Source: a bacterium (lineage in GTDB: Bacteria > Actinomycetota > Acidimicrobiia > Acidimicrobiales > Bin134). Taken from it: a DNA stretch of 16,218 nucleotides. Shown in pieces: positions 1 to 7,371 of this stretch. The notes beneath the pieces were generated by a model. It ran no database searches. It had not been told where the DNA came from and saw only the letters and a list, made by a program, of their open reading frames with translations. The position numbers were made by a program, and so were the translations under genes. Location of the stretch: positions 1-16,218 of the forward strand of contig JAPPKI010000226.1 in the NCBI GenBank assembly GCA_028820035.1, read 5' to 3'. How positions within the stretch are numbered: the first letter of the stretch is position 1; every line of letters starts with the position of its first letter.

Positions 1-2
1 CC

Positions 3-743
3 GACCCCTTCACCGGCTCCGACGGCTGGGTCGACCGCTACGGCACCCAGGAGGTATCGCAGTTCCGGGGGGCGGAGATGATCGCCGAGCACTGGGACAT
101 CAGCCGGGAGCAGATGGAGGAGTTCGCCCTGGCCAGTCACGAGCGGGCCGCCACCGCCACCGACGAGGGCCGGTTCGATAACGAGATTCTGCCTTTAGCT
201 GGCTTGGAGTTTGACGAGGGCATCCGCCGGGGCACAACCCTGGAGAAGATGGCTGGCTTGTCCACCCTGATCGAGGGTGGGCGGCTGACCGCGGCGGTGT
301 CCAGCCAGATCTCCGACGCGGGCTGCGCCATGTTGATCTGCGGGGAGCAGGCGGTGGCCGACCACGGGTTGAAGCCCCGGGCCCGCTTCCACCACCTTTC
401 GGTGCGGGGCGCCGACCCCATCTACATGCTCACCGGCCCCATCCCGGCCACCGAGTACGCGCTGGCCCGAACCGGCATGACCATCGATGACATCGACTTG
501 TTCGAATGCAACGAGGCCTTTGCCTCCGTGGTGCTGGCCTGGATGGGCGAGCACAGCGTGCCCCACGAGAAGGTCAACGTGAACGGCGGGGCCATCGCCC
601 TCGGTCACCCCTTGGGTGCCACCGGAGCTCGGCTCATGACCACCCTGCTGAACGAACTTGAGCGCACTGGTGGCCGGTATGGGCTGCAAACCATGTGCGA
701 GGGCGGCGGCCAGGCCAACGTCACCATCATCGAGCGGCTCTAG
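3..743 (+). CDS. Thiolase (acetyl-CoA acetyltransferase family), 5' end outside window
   Basis: C-terminal 246 residues of a thiolase; the frame is open from base 3, so the gene begins upstream of the window. Thiolases cleave a 3-ketoacyl-CoA with CoA, or run in reverse as a condensation, in the cytoplasm. Visible family motifs are N-E-A-F-A, the G-H-P-L-G-A-T-G-A block with the catalytic His, and C-E-G-G-G near the C-terminus with the second catalytic Cys. The N-terminal acyl-accepting Cys lies in the missing part. The stop (TAG, 741-743) is 7 bp before the next gene, an SDR, so the two are probably one operon, fitting a ketoacyl-CoA/hydroxyacyl pathway. The family is certain; degradative versus biosynthetic role and chain length cannot be told. 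Confidence 0.93.
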   Translation, partial: DPFTGSDGWVDRYGTQEVSQFRGAEMIAEHWDISREQMEEFALASHERAATATDEGRFDNEILPLAGLEFDEGIRRGTTLEKMAGLSTLIEGGRLTAAVSSQISDAGCAMLICGEQAVADHGLKPRARFHHLSVRGADPIYMLTGPIPATEYALARTGMTIDDIDLFECNEAFASVVLAWMGEHSVPHEKVNVNGGAIALGHPLGATGARLMTTLLNELERTGGRYGLQTMCEGGGQANVTIIERL

Positions 744-750
744 CAGCGCC

Positions 751-1488
751 ATGACCGAGTTTGCCGACAAGGTGGTGATCGTCACCGGGGCGGCTCGGGG
801 GATCGGCCGGAGCACCGCGGCGCTATTCGCCGACGCGGGAGCTGTGGTCGTCGGGGCTGATCGGGATGTTGATTCCCTGGATGAGGTGGAGGAGCTTTCG
901 CTGCGGCTGGGTGGCGATGTGGGCGACACCGACGACGCCCATGCGATCATCGATGACACCCTGGCTGCGTTCGGCCGTCTCGACGTGTTGGTGAACAACG
1001 CCGGGGTCTGGGTGCTGAAGCCCACCGCTGAGATCACCCCCGAAGAGTGGGACGACCAGCTCTCCACCAACCTGAGGTCGTTTTTCCTGCTAATCCGCCG
1101 GGCCTGTCCGGCGCTTGCTGAGAGCCGAGGCAGCGTGGTGAACGTGGCCTCCATCGCCGCCCTGCGGTTCACCACCCCCCACGTGGCCTACGCCTCGGCC
1201 AAGGCGGGAGTGATCGCCATGACCAGGGACTTGGCCGCCGAGTACGCCCCCGACGTGCGGGTTAACGCAGTGGCCCCCGGCCCCATCGACACAATGCACC
1301 TCACCGCCTCGATGACCCCCGAGGAAAAGGACGATTTCGGCCGCCGCTACCCGCTGGGCCGCATGGGCGAGCCCGAAGACGTGGCCCACGCCATCTTCTT
1401 CTTGGCCTCCTCCAAAGCCGCCTACATCACCGGAGCCACCCTCCCCGTCACGGGAGGCACCGAACTCGGAGTTCCCAGCCTGTTCTAG
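751..1488 (+). CDS. Short-chain dehydrogenase/reductase (SDR), thiolase-linked
   Basis: 245-residue classical SDR that oxidises or reduces a hydroxyl/keto group with NAD(P). The dinucleotide-binding motif T-G-A-A-R-G-I-G sits near residue 13, N-N-A-G near residue 82, a serine in the N-V-A-S-I block, and the catalytic Y-A-S-A-K. An acidic residue after the second strand (G-A-D-R-D) favours NAD over NADP (inference). I start at ATG 751, which gives the usual SDR N-terminus (M-T-E-F-A-D-K-V); an upstream in-frame ATG at 658 lies inside the thiolase gene. No good Shine-Dalgarno precedes it, so translation may be coupled to the thiolase. A 3-hydroxyacyl-CoA dehydrogenase-like role is possible from context but not shown. 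The stop lies 3 bp from that of the convergent crotonase gene. Confidence 0.92.
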   Translation: MTEFADKVVIVTGAARGIGRSTAALFADAGAVVVGADRDVDSLDEVEELSLRLGGDVGDTDDAHAIIDDTLAAFGRLDVLVNNAGVWVLKPTAEITPEEWDDQLSTNLRSFFLLIRRACPALAESRGSVVNVASIAALRFTTPHVAYASAKAGVIAMTRDLAAEYAPDVRVNAVAPGPIDTMHLTASMTPEEKDDFGRRYPLGRMGEPEDVAHAIFFLASSKAAYITGATLPVTGGTELGVPSLF

Positions 1489-1491
1489 CGG

Positions 1492-2547
1492 CTAGCCCTC
1501 GATGCGGTCGATGAGGCCCCAGGCGAGGGCGGTGGTGGCGTCGATCTCGGTGTTGGTGAGGGCGAAGTAGCCAAGGCGCTGGCGGCCGATGCGGCGGGCG
1601 ATGCTCACGGTGCCGCCGGCGCCGGGCACCAGGCCCATCGCCACCTCGGGCAAGCGGAAAGTGGTGTCGGGGTGGGCGGACACGTCGTGGGCATAGGCGG
1701 GCAGCTCCACGCCCGCCCCCACGCAGGTGCCGTGGACCTTTGCTCGGACCTTGGCCGCCAGTCGGTCGATCCAAAAGGCGGCGCTGCGCACGGAGCGGAC
1801 GCGGTGGGCGGTGCCAGGGTCGGGGGTGGTGCCGAATTCGGCTAGGTCGCCACCGGAGCAGAAGGTGGGCCCGACGCCGTCGAGCACGATGCCGTCGAGG
1901 CTGGGGTCGGCCCATGCGGCCCGGAGCTGCTCGACTAGGCCGTCGCGCATCTCGGCGCTGAAGGCGTTGTGGCGCTCGGGTCGGTTGAGGGTGAGCCGCA
2001 GGGTGGACCCGGAGCGTTCAGCCCGCACCGCGGGTTCGGGATTGTCAGGAACCAGCCGAGAGGGCTGGCTGGCCAGCCACCCCTGGAACTGAGGGCCGGA
2101 CTGGAGGGTGGAGTAGGCCAGCGACTCGGCCACCAGCCCGTCGGCGGTGGTTCGGCTTTCGCTCAGGCGCAGAAGTTGCACCAGAGCCACCGCCGCAGCT
2201 GGCGATGCGGTGGCTGCGGCGGCAATCAGCCCGATCTCGTCGGCGGGCACGGCCACCGGTACGGGGAGGTCGCCGGGGGCCAGCACGATGTCGAAGGCGG
2301 CGCAGTGCTCGGCCAGTTTCGCAGCGTCGGCAGAGTCGAAGTCGGCAGGCACTACGGCTGTCATCACTGCCGGGGTGCTCTTGATCAGATCGGCCGTCTC
2401 GTCGTCAGGCCATTGCGAGATGTCGGCGGTTGTGAGCTCTATGAGCATCACCGGGCAGTCAGCCAGACCCATATCCTCCCCGGCATAGGGGTGGGACAAG
2501 TGTTCGAGGGCCTCAGCCAGGCCCGTGGTCTGGATTGGCGCAGCCAT
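1492..2547 (-). CDS. Enoyl-CoA hydratase/isomerase (crotonase) with permuted-looking architecture
   Basis: 351-residue crotonase-superfamily protein, probably hydrating or isomerising an enoyl-CoA. The crotonase core begins only near residue 173 (L-N-R-P-E-R-H-N-A-F at 187-196). It has the oxyanion-hole segment S-G-G-D-L (231-235), Glu281 in the G-A-G-V-E segment and Glu301 in L-P-E-V-A-M-G, which match the two catalytic glutamates of classical enoyl-CoA hydratase. It stops right after A-W-G-L-I-D-R, lacking the C-terminal helices normally present. Residues about 117-160 (ending in E-S-L-A-Y-S-T-L and a G-W-L motif) look like those helices placed in front instead. It is last in the small protein - ligase - crotonase unit, 33 bp after the ligase stop. 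No clear Shine-Dalgarno precedes ATG 2547; Met26 is an alternative start but its GGAGG is too close. Confidence 0.85.
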   Translation of the reverse strand: MAAPIQTTGLAEALEHLSHPYAGEDMGLADCPVMLIELTTADISQWPDDETADLIKSTPAVMTAVVPADFDSADAAKLAEHCAAFDIVLAPGDLPVPVAVPADEIGLIAAAATASPAAAVALVQLLRLSESRTTADGLVAESLAYSTLQSGPQFQGWLASQPSRLVPDNPEPAVRAERSGSTLRLTLNRPERHNAFSAEMRDGLVEQLRAAWADPSLDGIVLDGVGPTFCSGGDLAEFGTTPDPGTAHRVRSVRSAAFWIDRLAAKVRAKVHGTCVGAGVELPAYAHDVSAHPDTTFRLPEVAMGLVPGAGGTVSIARRIGRQRLGYFALTNTEIDATTALAWGLIDRIEG

Positions 2548-2580
2548 TACTGAGTGACCGCAGACTAGCGCGGAAGGGAA

Positions 2581-4080
2581 TCAGCGGCTTTCGGCGAGCT
2601 CTTCGCGCAGGATTCGGCGCAGGAGTTTGCCGGTCTCGTTGTAGGGCAGCTCGTCGCGCAGCTCAATGCAGTCGGGAGTGCGCGACGACCGCATCTGGGA
2701 CTTCACAAACTCTTGGAGATCGGCGATGTCAACCGATTGACCCTTGGCCGGCACCACCACTGCAGCCACCGCTTCGCCCCACTGCTCGTCGGGTACTCCG
2801 ACGGCGGCGGCGTCGGCCACCGATGGGTGGCTCAGCAGCACGTCTTCGATCTCGCCGGGGGAGATGTTCTCGCCGCCCCGCACGATTATGTCGTCTATGC
2901 GGCCTTCTACATACAGATAGCCGTCACCGTCGAGCGAGCCTCCGTCGTTGGTGGGGAACCAGCCGTCGGGGGTCACTCGGGAGTTCCGACCCAGGTACTC
3001 GCCGGATACTTGCTCGCCCCGCACCCAGATCTCGCCTGAGGTACCGGTGGCAACCGGGTTGCCCTCCTCGTCGCGGATGTCCACCTCGATGGCGGGCAGC
3101 GGCCGGCCCGCCGAGCCCAGCCTGGCCCGCACGGAGGGATCGTCGGAGCGATGGGCGTCGCGGTGTTCCTCGGGGCCGAGCACCGCCACTGTGGAGCTGG
3201 TCTCGGTCAGGCCGTAGGCGTTCACGAAATTGGTCTCGGGAAGCACGTCGAGAGCCCGGGCGATGACCGGGGCGGGCATCTTGCCGCCCCCGTACGACAG
3301 AGCCCGCAGCGAGGGGAGCCCGCCTCCGACGTCTTCCAGGTGGTCCACGATGCGGGCCAGCATGGTGGGTACCACCATGGCGTGGGTAACCCCCTCGGCC
3401 CGGACCAAATCCACCCAGCCGGCGGGGTCGAAGTTGGGAAGCTGCACAATGCGGCGCCCGGCGTACACCGAGCTCAAGATCGCGGCCATGCCGGCCACGT
3501 GGTAGGGGGGCACCGAAACCAGGGTGGCCTCGTCTTCGGCCGCCCCCATGAACTCCACCGAGCCGATGATGTACGACACCAAATGCCGGTGGCGCAGCAC
3601 CGCCGCCTTGGGAGCGCCGGTAGTGCCGCTGGTGTAGAGGAGGATGGCGATTTCCTCGGGGTCCACGTTCCAATCGCTGTCGGGCGCGGCTCCCTCGGCC
3701 CACTGGGCCAGGAAGTCGGGGCGAACAACGGCTCTCACGCCGTCGAGGTCGCCGATGGCAGCCACGGCATCGTCGTTGCACACCGTGACCGATGGAGCTA
3801 CCTCGGCAGCCAGATGGCGTAACTCAGGCACGGTCAGGCGGTAGTTGAGGGGAACGAACGGCACGCCGGCCCAGGCCGAGCCGAACAGAGCGATCGGGAG
3901 GGCCTCGCTGCTGACGTCCACCATGCTCACCCGGTCGATTCCCGCCTCGCGGAAGCGCATGGCAGTGGCCCCGGCCCGCTGGAATAGCTGTTCGTAGGTA
4001 AGACCCCGCCCTTGGGATCCGACCGCGATGCGGTCGCCGAACCCGCTGGACGCCATCTCCAGCAGCATCATCAGATTCAT
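2581..4080 (-). CDS. AMP-forming acyl-CoA synthetase / acid-CoA ligase
   Basis: 499-residue class I adenylate-forming enzyme that activates a carboxylic acid to acyl-AMP and then acyl-CoA. Core motifs in order: L-L-Y-T-S-G-T-T-G-A-P-K (147-158, phosphate-binding), N-A-Y-G-L-T-E-T (287-294), G-W-F-P-T-N-D-G (373-380, normally T-G-D), E-G-R-I-D-D-I-I-V-R-G-G-E-N-I-S (392-407) and the catalytic Lys485 in P-Y-N-E-T-G-K. The length is typical of medium-chain or aromatic acid ligases and shorter than long-chain FadD proteins with insertions. The substrate is not deducible. It lies 45 bp downstream of the small three-Cys gene and 33 bp upstream of the crotonase gene, in one probable operon. The ribosome site before ATG 4080 is weak. 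Confidence 0.93.
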   Translation of the reverse strand: MNLMMLLEMASSGFGDRIAVGSQGRGLTYEQLFQRAGATAMRFREAGIDRVSMVDVSSEALPIALFGSAWAGVPFVPLNYRLTVPELRHLAAEVAPSVTVCNDDAVAAIGDLDGVRAVVRPDFLAQWAEGAAPDSDWNVDPEEIAILLYTSGTTGAPKAAVLRHRHLVSYIIGSVEFMGAAEDEATLVSVPPYHVAGMAAILSSVYAGRRIVQLPNFDPAGWVDLVRAEGVTHAMVVPTMLARIVDHLEDVGGGLPSLRALSYGGGKMPAPVIARALDVLPETNFVNAYGLTETSSTVAVLGPEEHRDAHRSDDPSVRARLGSAGRPLPAIEVDIRDEEGNPVATGTSGEIWVRGEQVSGEYLGRNSRVTPDGWFPTNDGGSLDGDGYLYVEGRIDDIIVRGGENISPGEIEDVLLSHPSVADAAAVGVPDEQWGEAVAAVVVPAKGQSVDIADLQEFVKSQMRSSRTPDCIELRDELPYNETGKLLRRILREELAESR

Positions 4081-4125
4081 GGGTCCATCCCGACTGACGA
4101 TCCTGCTGGCAGCGCTATGGCCTGA

Positions 4126-4431
4126 CTAGTCGGAGGCGGGGAGGGGCTTGGCCTCTTTCAGACTGAGGGCCATGTCTCCCAGCGCCAAAGAGCCGTCTCC
4201 CGGTTTGGTGCACAAAACCTCGAGGGACTCGTCTTCGTTCACATAGCGCTTGCCCAACGCCGTGCCATCGGCAGCAGCGGCGGCAACCTCGCCATTGCGC
4301 TCCGCGTCGGCCGGATCGGCCATCGGCGCGCCGCCACAAGTTATGTCCACGTCGCCGCTCGGTGCTTTGACCACGATGAGCTCGGTATCGCATACCGAGC
4401 TCTTGAGGCGGCTACCCGGTTTCAGGTCCAT
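4126..4431 (-). CDS. Small conserved three-cysteine protein heading the acyl-CoA ligase operon
   Basis: 101-residue soluble protein, no signal peptide or membrane segment. The start at ATG 4431 is fixed by a strong Shine-Dalgarno (GGGAGG, about 5 nt upstream); the much longer upstream open frame overlaps the divergent CoA-transferase and is ignored. Notable features: M-D-L-K-P-G-S-R-L-K at the start, Cys14 in S-V-C-D-T-E, Cys32 in T-C-G-G-A-P-M, Cys74 in V-L-C-T-K-P-G, and an end in K-P-L-P-A-S-D. From memory, similar small proteins occur next to acyl-CoA ligases in actinobacteria and are annotated hypothetical; I cannot verify this here. Three spaced cysteines could bind metal or act in redox or thioester chemistry, but that is a guess. 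First gene of the minus-strand operon, 65-68 bp from the divergent CoA-transferase start. Confidence 0.8.
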   Translation of the reverse strand: MDLKPGSRLKSSVCDTELIVVKAPSGDVDITCGGAPMADPADAERNGEVAAAAADGTALGKRYVNEDESLEVLCTKPGDGSLALGDMALSLKEAKPLPASD

Positions 4432-4499
4432 CCCTACCTCCCGAAAGATGTCCTCCAATCTTTTCCCGTCAGACTCAACAGGTACAAACTGCGTTAGTG

Positions 4500-5684
4500 A
4501 TGGAGCCAACCTTGAGCAGCCGCCATCCGGCGCTGGTTTGGGCCGAGTCGGGCTTGATGGGCCTGAGCGGGCCAGAGCACGGGCCTCCGGCGGTGGCCTC
4601 TGGGCGATGGGTGGAGCGGCTCGACGGCGTGGTGAGCGACATCTCCACGTTGCGCGGCCAGCCGCTGAGAAGCGACGCCGCTGGCTTTCTGGGAGAGCGG
4701 GCGGCGCTCGTGGGCCGTGGTCGAAGGGGCTCGGTGTCAGTGGGCGGCGCATGCCGCATGGTGGCGGCGGCCGACGGGGTGTTGGCAGTGTCGCTGGCCC
4801 GCACCAGCGACACCGAAGCGGTTCCCGCCTGGCTGGAGATCGGCGATCTGGGCGGGAGCGATGTATGGGCCGTCGTGGCCATGGAGGTGCGGGACAAGCC
4901 GGTGGCCGAACTGTTGGAGCGGGCCGAATGGCTGGGTTTGGCAGTGGGAGAGGCCACCCGGCCCCCTCCCCCGGACGAGCCCTGTTCGTTCACTGGTGTC
5001 GGATCGGCGGATTCAGGCCGCAAGAAGGTGCTGGACGTGAGCTCGCTGTGGGCCGGGCCGCTGTGCGCGTCGCTGCTGGGCGGCTTCGGATTCGATGTGG
5101 TCAAGGTAGAGGCACCGGGCCGCCCCGACGGTGCCCGATATGGCTCGCCAGCGTTCTACGAGCGGATGAACCAGGGCAAGGAGGAAACAGTCATCGACCT
5201 GGGGTCCGAGGACGGACGCCGCCGGTTCCAGGATCTGTGCCGAGGGTCGGCCGTGGTGGTCGACGGCTTGCGACCCCGAGTGTGGGCCAACTGGGGTATC
5301 GATCCACTGGAGGTGGCAGAGCGTTGCGGGCTGGTGTGGGTGTCGATCACCGGCTATGGCAGCGACCGACCCGGATTCGGTGACGATGCCGCAGTGAGCG
5401 GGGGACTATGGCTGCCGGACCCGGCTGGCGGACTGCCGTGGTTCGTGGGTGACGCTGCCGCCGATCCGGTGGCTGGCTTGATCGCCTGTCGGGCAGCCGC
5501 CGAGGCAATAGCTGAGGGTCGGGCGGTTCTAGTAGAAGTGGCCATGAGCCAAGCAGCGAGCTGGATCAAAGCGGGTGACGACTTGAGCGCATCCGATGCT
5601 GAGGTCTACCGCCGGGGCGAAAATTGGGTGGTGCAGGCCGACGGAGATGAGCAGATGGTGCTGGCCCCCCGCGGCCTGGTGTGA
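4500..5684 (+). CDS. Family III CoA-transferase (CaiB/BaiF-like), lobes in permuted order
   Basis: 394-residue protein (one more if the GTG at 4497 starts it) of the CaiB/BaiF/Frc superfamily, which moves CoA between carboxylic acids via an aspartyl-CoA thioester. The block that normally opens such proteins (K-V-L-D-V-S-S-L-W-A-G-P-L then V-V-K-V-E) appears only at residues 177-205. A candidate catalytic Asp is residue 323 in A-A-D-P-V-A-G (GTG numbering). Only about 70 residues follow. The first 165 residues contain G-G-A-C-R-M and A-A-D-G-V-L-A-V, resembling the second lobe of usual family members, so the lobes seem swapped. Either start is plausible; no strong ribosome site is present. Divergent from the small-protein/ligase/crotonase operon, suggesting a second CoA-activation route in the same pathway. 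Confidence 0.85.
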   Translation: MEPTLSSRHPALVWAESGLMGLSGPEHGPPAVASGRWVERLDGVVSDISTLRGQPLRSDAAGFLGERAALVGRGRRGSVSVGGACRMVAAADGVLAVSLARTSDTEAVPAWLEIGDLGGSDVWAVVAMEVRDKPVAELLERAEWLGLAVGEATRPPPPDEPCSFTGVGSADSGRKKVLDVSSLWAGPLCASLLGGFGFDVVKVEAPGRPDGARYGSPAFYERMNQGKEETVIDLGSEDGRRRFQDLCRGSAVVVDGLRPRVWANWGIDPLEVAERCGLVWVSITGYGSDRPGFGDDAAVSGGLWLPDPAGGLPWFVGDAAADPVAGLIACRAAAEAIAEGRAVLVEVAMSQAASWIKAGDDLSASDAEVYRRGENWVVQADGDEQMVLAPRGLV

Positions 5685-5731
5685 CTTCGTTCTTCCGCCG
5701 AAGTATGGCTAATGGGCGGTAGGTTGAGGTT

Positions 5732-6457
5732 GTGTTCGCAAGAAAGCCCAGCGGCTCGGGGCATCTCGGAGAAGGGCATCACCGCAATGTGACCCGGGGC
5801 GGGTACCGGGCGGCGGTATTCGGGGTGAGCGATGGCCTGGTGTCCAACGTGGCTCTCATATTGGGCGTGGCTGGGGCCAGTTCGGACCAAGAGCTGGTGC
5901 GAATTGCCGGTTTGGCGGGCCTCATTGCCGGAGCGGTATCGATGGCCGCGGGGGAATACATCTCCATGCAGGCCCAACGGGAGCTGTTGGAGCGGGAGCT
6001 GGAGATGGAGCGGCGAGAGCACGCCCGCAACCCGGAGCACGAGGTAGAGGAGCTGGCCGAGATCTACGAATCCCGTGGGGTGGACCCGGACACGGCAAGG
6101 GAGATGGCCACCAACATCATGGAAGATCCGGAGAAGGCACTGGAGGTCCACGCCCGGGAGGAGATGGGCATCGATCCCAACGAACTGGGCAACCCGGTGT
6201 TCGCGGCAACATCCTCGTTCATTGCCTTCGCCATCGGGGCGGTGCTGCCGCTTTTGCCCTGGTTCTTCACCGGCGGTAACGGCGCCATCGTGGGGTCGAT
6301 CCTGCTCGGGGTTGTGGGCGCGGTACTGGTGGGCGGTGCGCTGGCTCTGGCCACCGACCGGTCGATCGTGCGGGGTTCGCTTCGCCAGTTGGTCATTGCC
6401 GCTGCGGCGGCCGCTATCACATTTGGAATCGGCTCTGCGGTAGGAGTAGGGGTATGA
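5732..6457 (+). CDS. VIT1/CCC1-family Fe2+/Mn2+ transporter
   Basis: 241-residue inner-membrane protein of the VIT/CCC1 family, which moves Fe2+ or Mn2+ out of the cytosol. It starts at GTG 5732 after a GAGG; the nearest upstream in-frame ATG runs into a stop. H-H-R-N-V-T-R-G-G-Y precedes the first helix, with the conserved D-G-L-V-S-N (34-39) and S-M-A-A-G-E-Y-I-S (70-78). Helices are estimated at 27-47, 56-77, 156-178, 184-207 and 216-240, the usual five. Residues 82-150 form a charged, Glu-rich cytosolic domain (R-E-L-L-E-R-E-L-E-M-E, later H-A-R-E-E-M-G-I-D) typical of the metal-binding domain. The last bases overlap the next start as ATGA, so the SDR downstream is translationally coupled. 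Family is secure; the metal is inferred. Confidence 0.92.
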   Translation: MFARKPSGSGHLGEGHHRNVTRGGYRAAVFGVSDGLVSNVALILGVAGASSDQELVRIAGLAGLIAGAVSMAAGEYISMQAQRELLERELEMERREHARNPEHEVEELAEIYESRGVDPDTAREMATNIMEDPEKALEVHAREEMGIDPNELGNPVFAATSSFIAFAIGAVLPLLPWFFTGGNGAIVGSILLGVVGAVLVGGALALATDRSIVRGSLRQLVIAAAAAAITFGIGSAVGVGV

Positions 6458-7314
6458 CCGATTGGGAATGGACTTTGGGCGGCCTCGAGAGCGACAAGCC
6501 TCCCATTTGGAGCGATGACAACGTGTTGGATCCGTCCAGCGTGCTGCTCACCGACAAGGTGGCCATCGTCACCGGCGGCGCACGGGGGATCGGAGCGGCC
6601 ACCGCGGTAGCACTGGCCCGCTTCGGCGCTGATCTGGCCATCTGCGACCGGGAGGCCGACGATATGGCCCGCACCGCCGCCGCAGTGGAAGCGCTGGGCC
6701 GCCGCTGTTTGACCGGGCTGTTCGACGTCCGCCACCCCGAGCCCCGCGATGCCTGGCTGGCCGAGGTGGGCGAGGCCTACGGACGGGTGGACGTGCTGGT
6801 GAACAACGCGGGCGGTACGTTCAACTCCCCGTTCGCCGACATCAACCTCAAGGGCGAGGCCGCGCTGATCGCCGAGAACTTCACCCAGGTCACCGGGTTC
6901 ATCCGAGGGTGCATTCCGTTGATGAGCGAGGGCGGGTCGATCATCAATATCACCTCTATCGAGGCCCATCGGGCTGGTCCCGGCTTCTCCATCTACTCGG
7001 CGATGAAGGCGGCCCAGGCCAACCTGACCATGAGCCTGTCGTTGGAGTTGGCGCCGGCCGGTATCCGGGTCAACTGCATCGCCCCCGATGTGATCCCCAC
7101 CGAGGGCGAGCGCATGCTGGGCGACGAGAGCACCGATGAGAGATCCCAGTTGGCCCCCCAGCCGTGGTTGGAAGGCGGCTCAGTTCACGATTGTGCCGCC
7201 GCGATCGTGTATCTGGCCGGGGACATGTCCCGATTCGTGACCGGCTCCACCATCCATGTGGACGGCGGCAACATTGGCGCCGCCGGTTGGAAGCGCCGCA
7301 CCACCAACCGCTAG
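6454..7314 (+). CDS. SDR oxidoreductase with an N-terminal extension
   Basis: 286-residue SDR. Motifs: T-G-G-A-R-G-I-G near residue 40, N-N-A-G-G, a serine in N-I-T-S-I-E, the catalytic Y-S-A-M-K, and I-R-V-N-C-I-A-P-D before the substrate loop. An acidic residue after the second strand (C-D-R-E) suggests NAD. About 33 residues rich in Trp, Asp and Ser precede the Rossmann fold; the start is set by ATG 6454, which overlaps the transporter stop in ATGA and follows a GGAG. The substrate is unknown. Co-translation with a metal transporter is unusual and may be only transcriptional convenience. Followed 57 bp later by the TGA-containing methyltransferase. Confidence 0.9.
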   Translation: MTDWEWTLGGLESDKPPIWSDDNVLDPSSVLLTDKVAIVTGGARGIGAATAVALARFGADLAICDREADDMARTAAAVEALGRRCLTGLFDVRHPEPRDAWLAEVGEAYGRVDVLVNNAGGTFNSPFADINLKGEAALIAENFTQVTGFIRGCIPLMSEGGSIINITSIEAHRAGPGFSIYSAMKAAQANLTMSLSLELAPAGIRVNCIAPDVIPTEGERMLGDESTDERSQLAPQPWLEGGSVHDCAAAIVYLAGDMSRFVTGSTIHVDGGNIGAAGWKRRTTNR

Positions 7315-7371
7315 TCCATGTAACCCAACCGCCTAGAGTTCCAGCCGGTACATCACCGCGAAGGAACTGAC

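Noticed and set aside
195..1175. Long minus-strand ORF opposite the thiolase and SDR
   Set aside because: A shadow of two well-supported genes in high-GC DNA; no recognisable motif or ribosome site.
5684..5704. ACTTCG/CGAAGT hairpin after the CoA-transferase as a terminator
   Set aside because: Only 6 bp with a 9-nt loop and no T-run; too weak to call.
5682..5790. Possible Sec read-through of the CoA-transferase TGA stop
   Set aside because: The sequence after the TGA does not look like the family and overlaps the transporter gene; A-P-R-G-L-V is a natural end.
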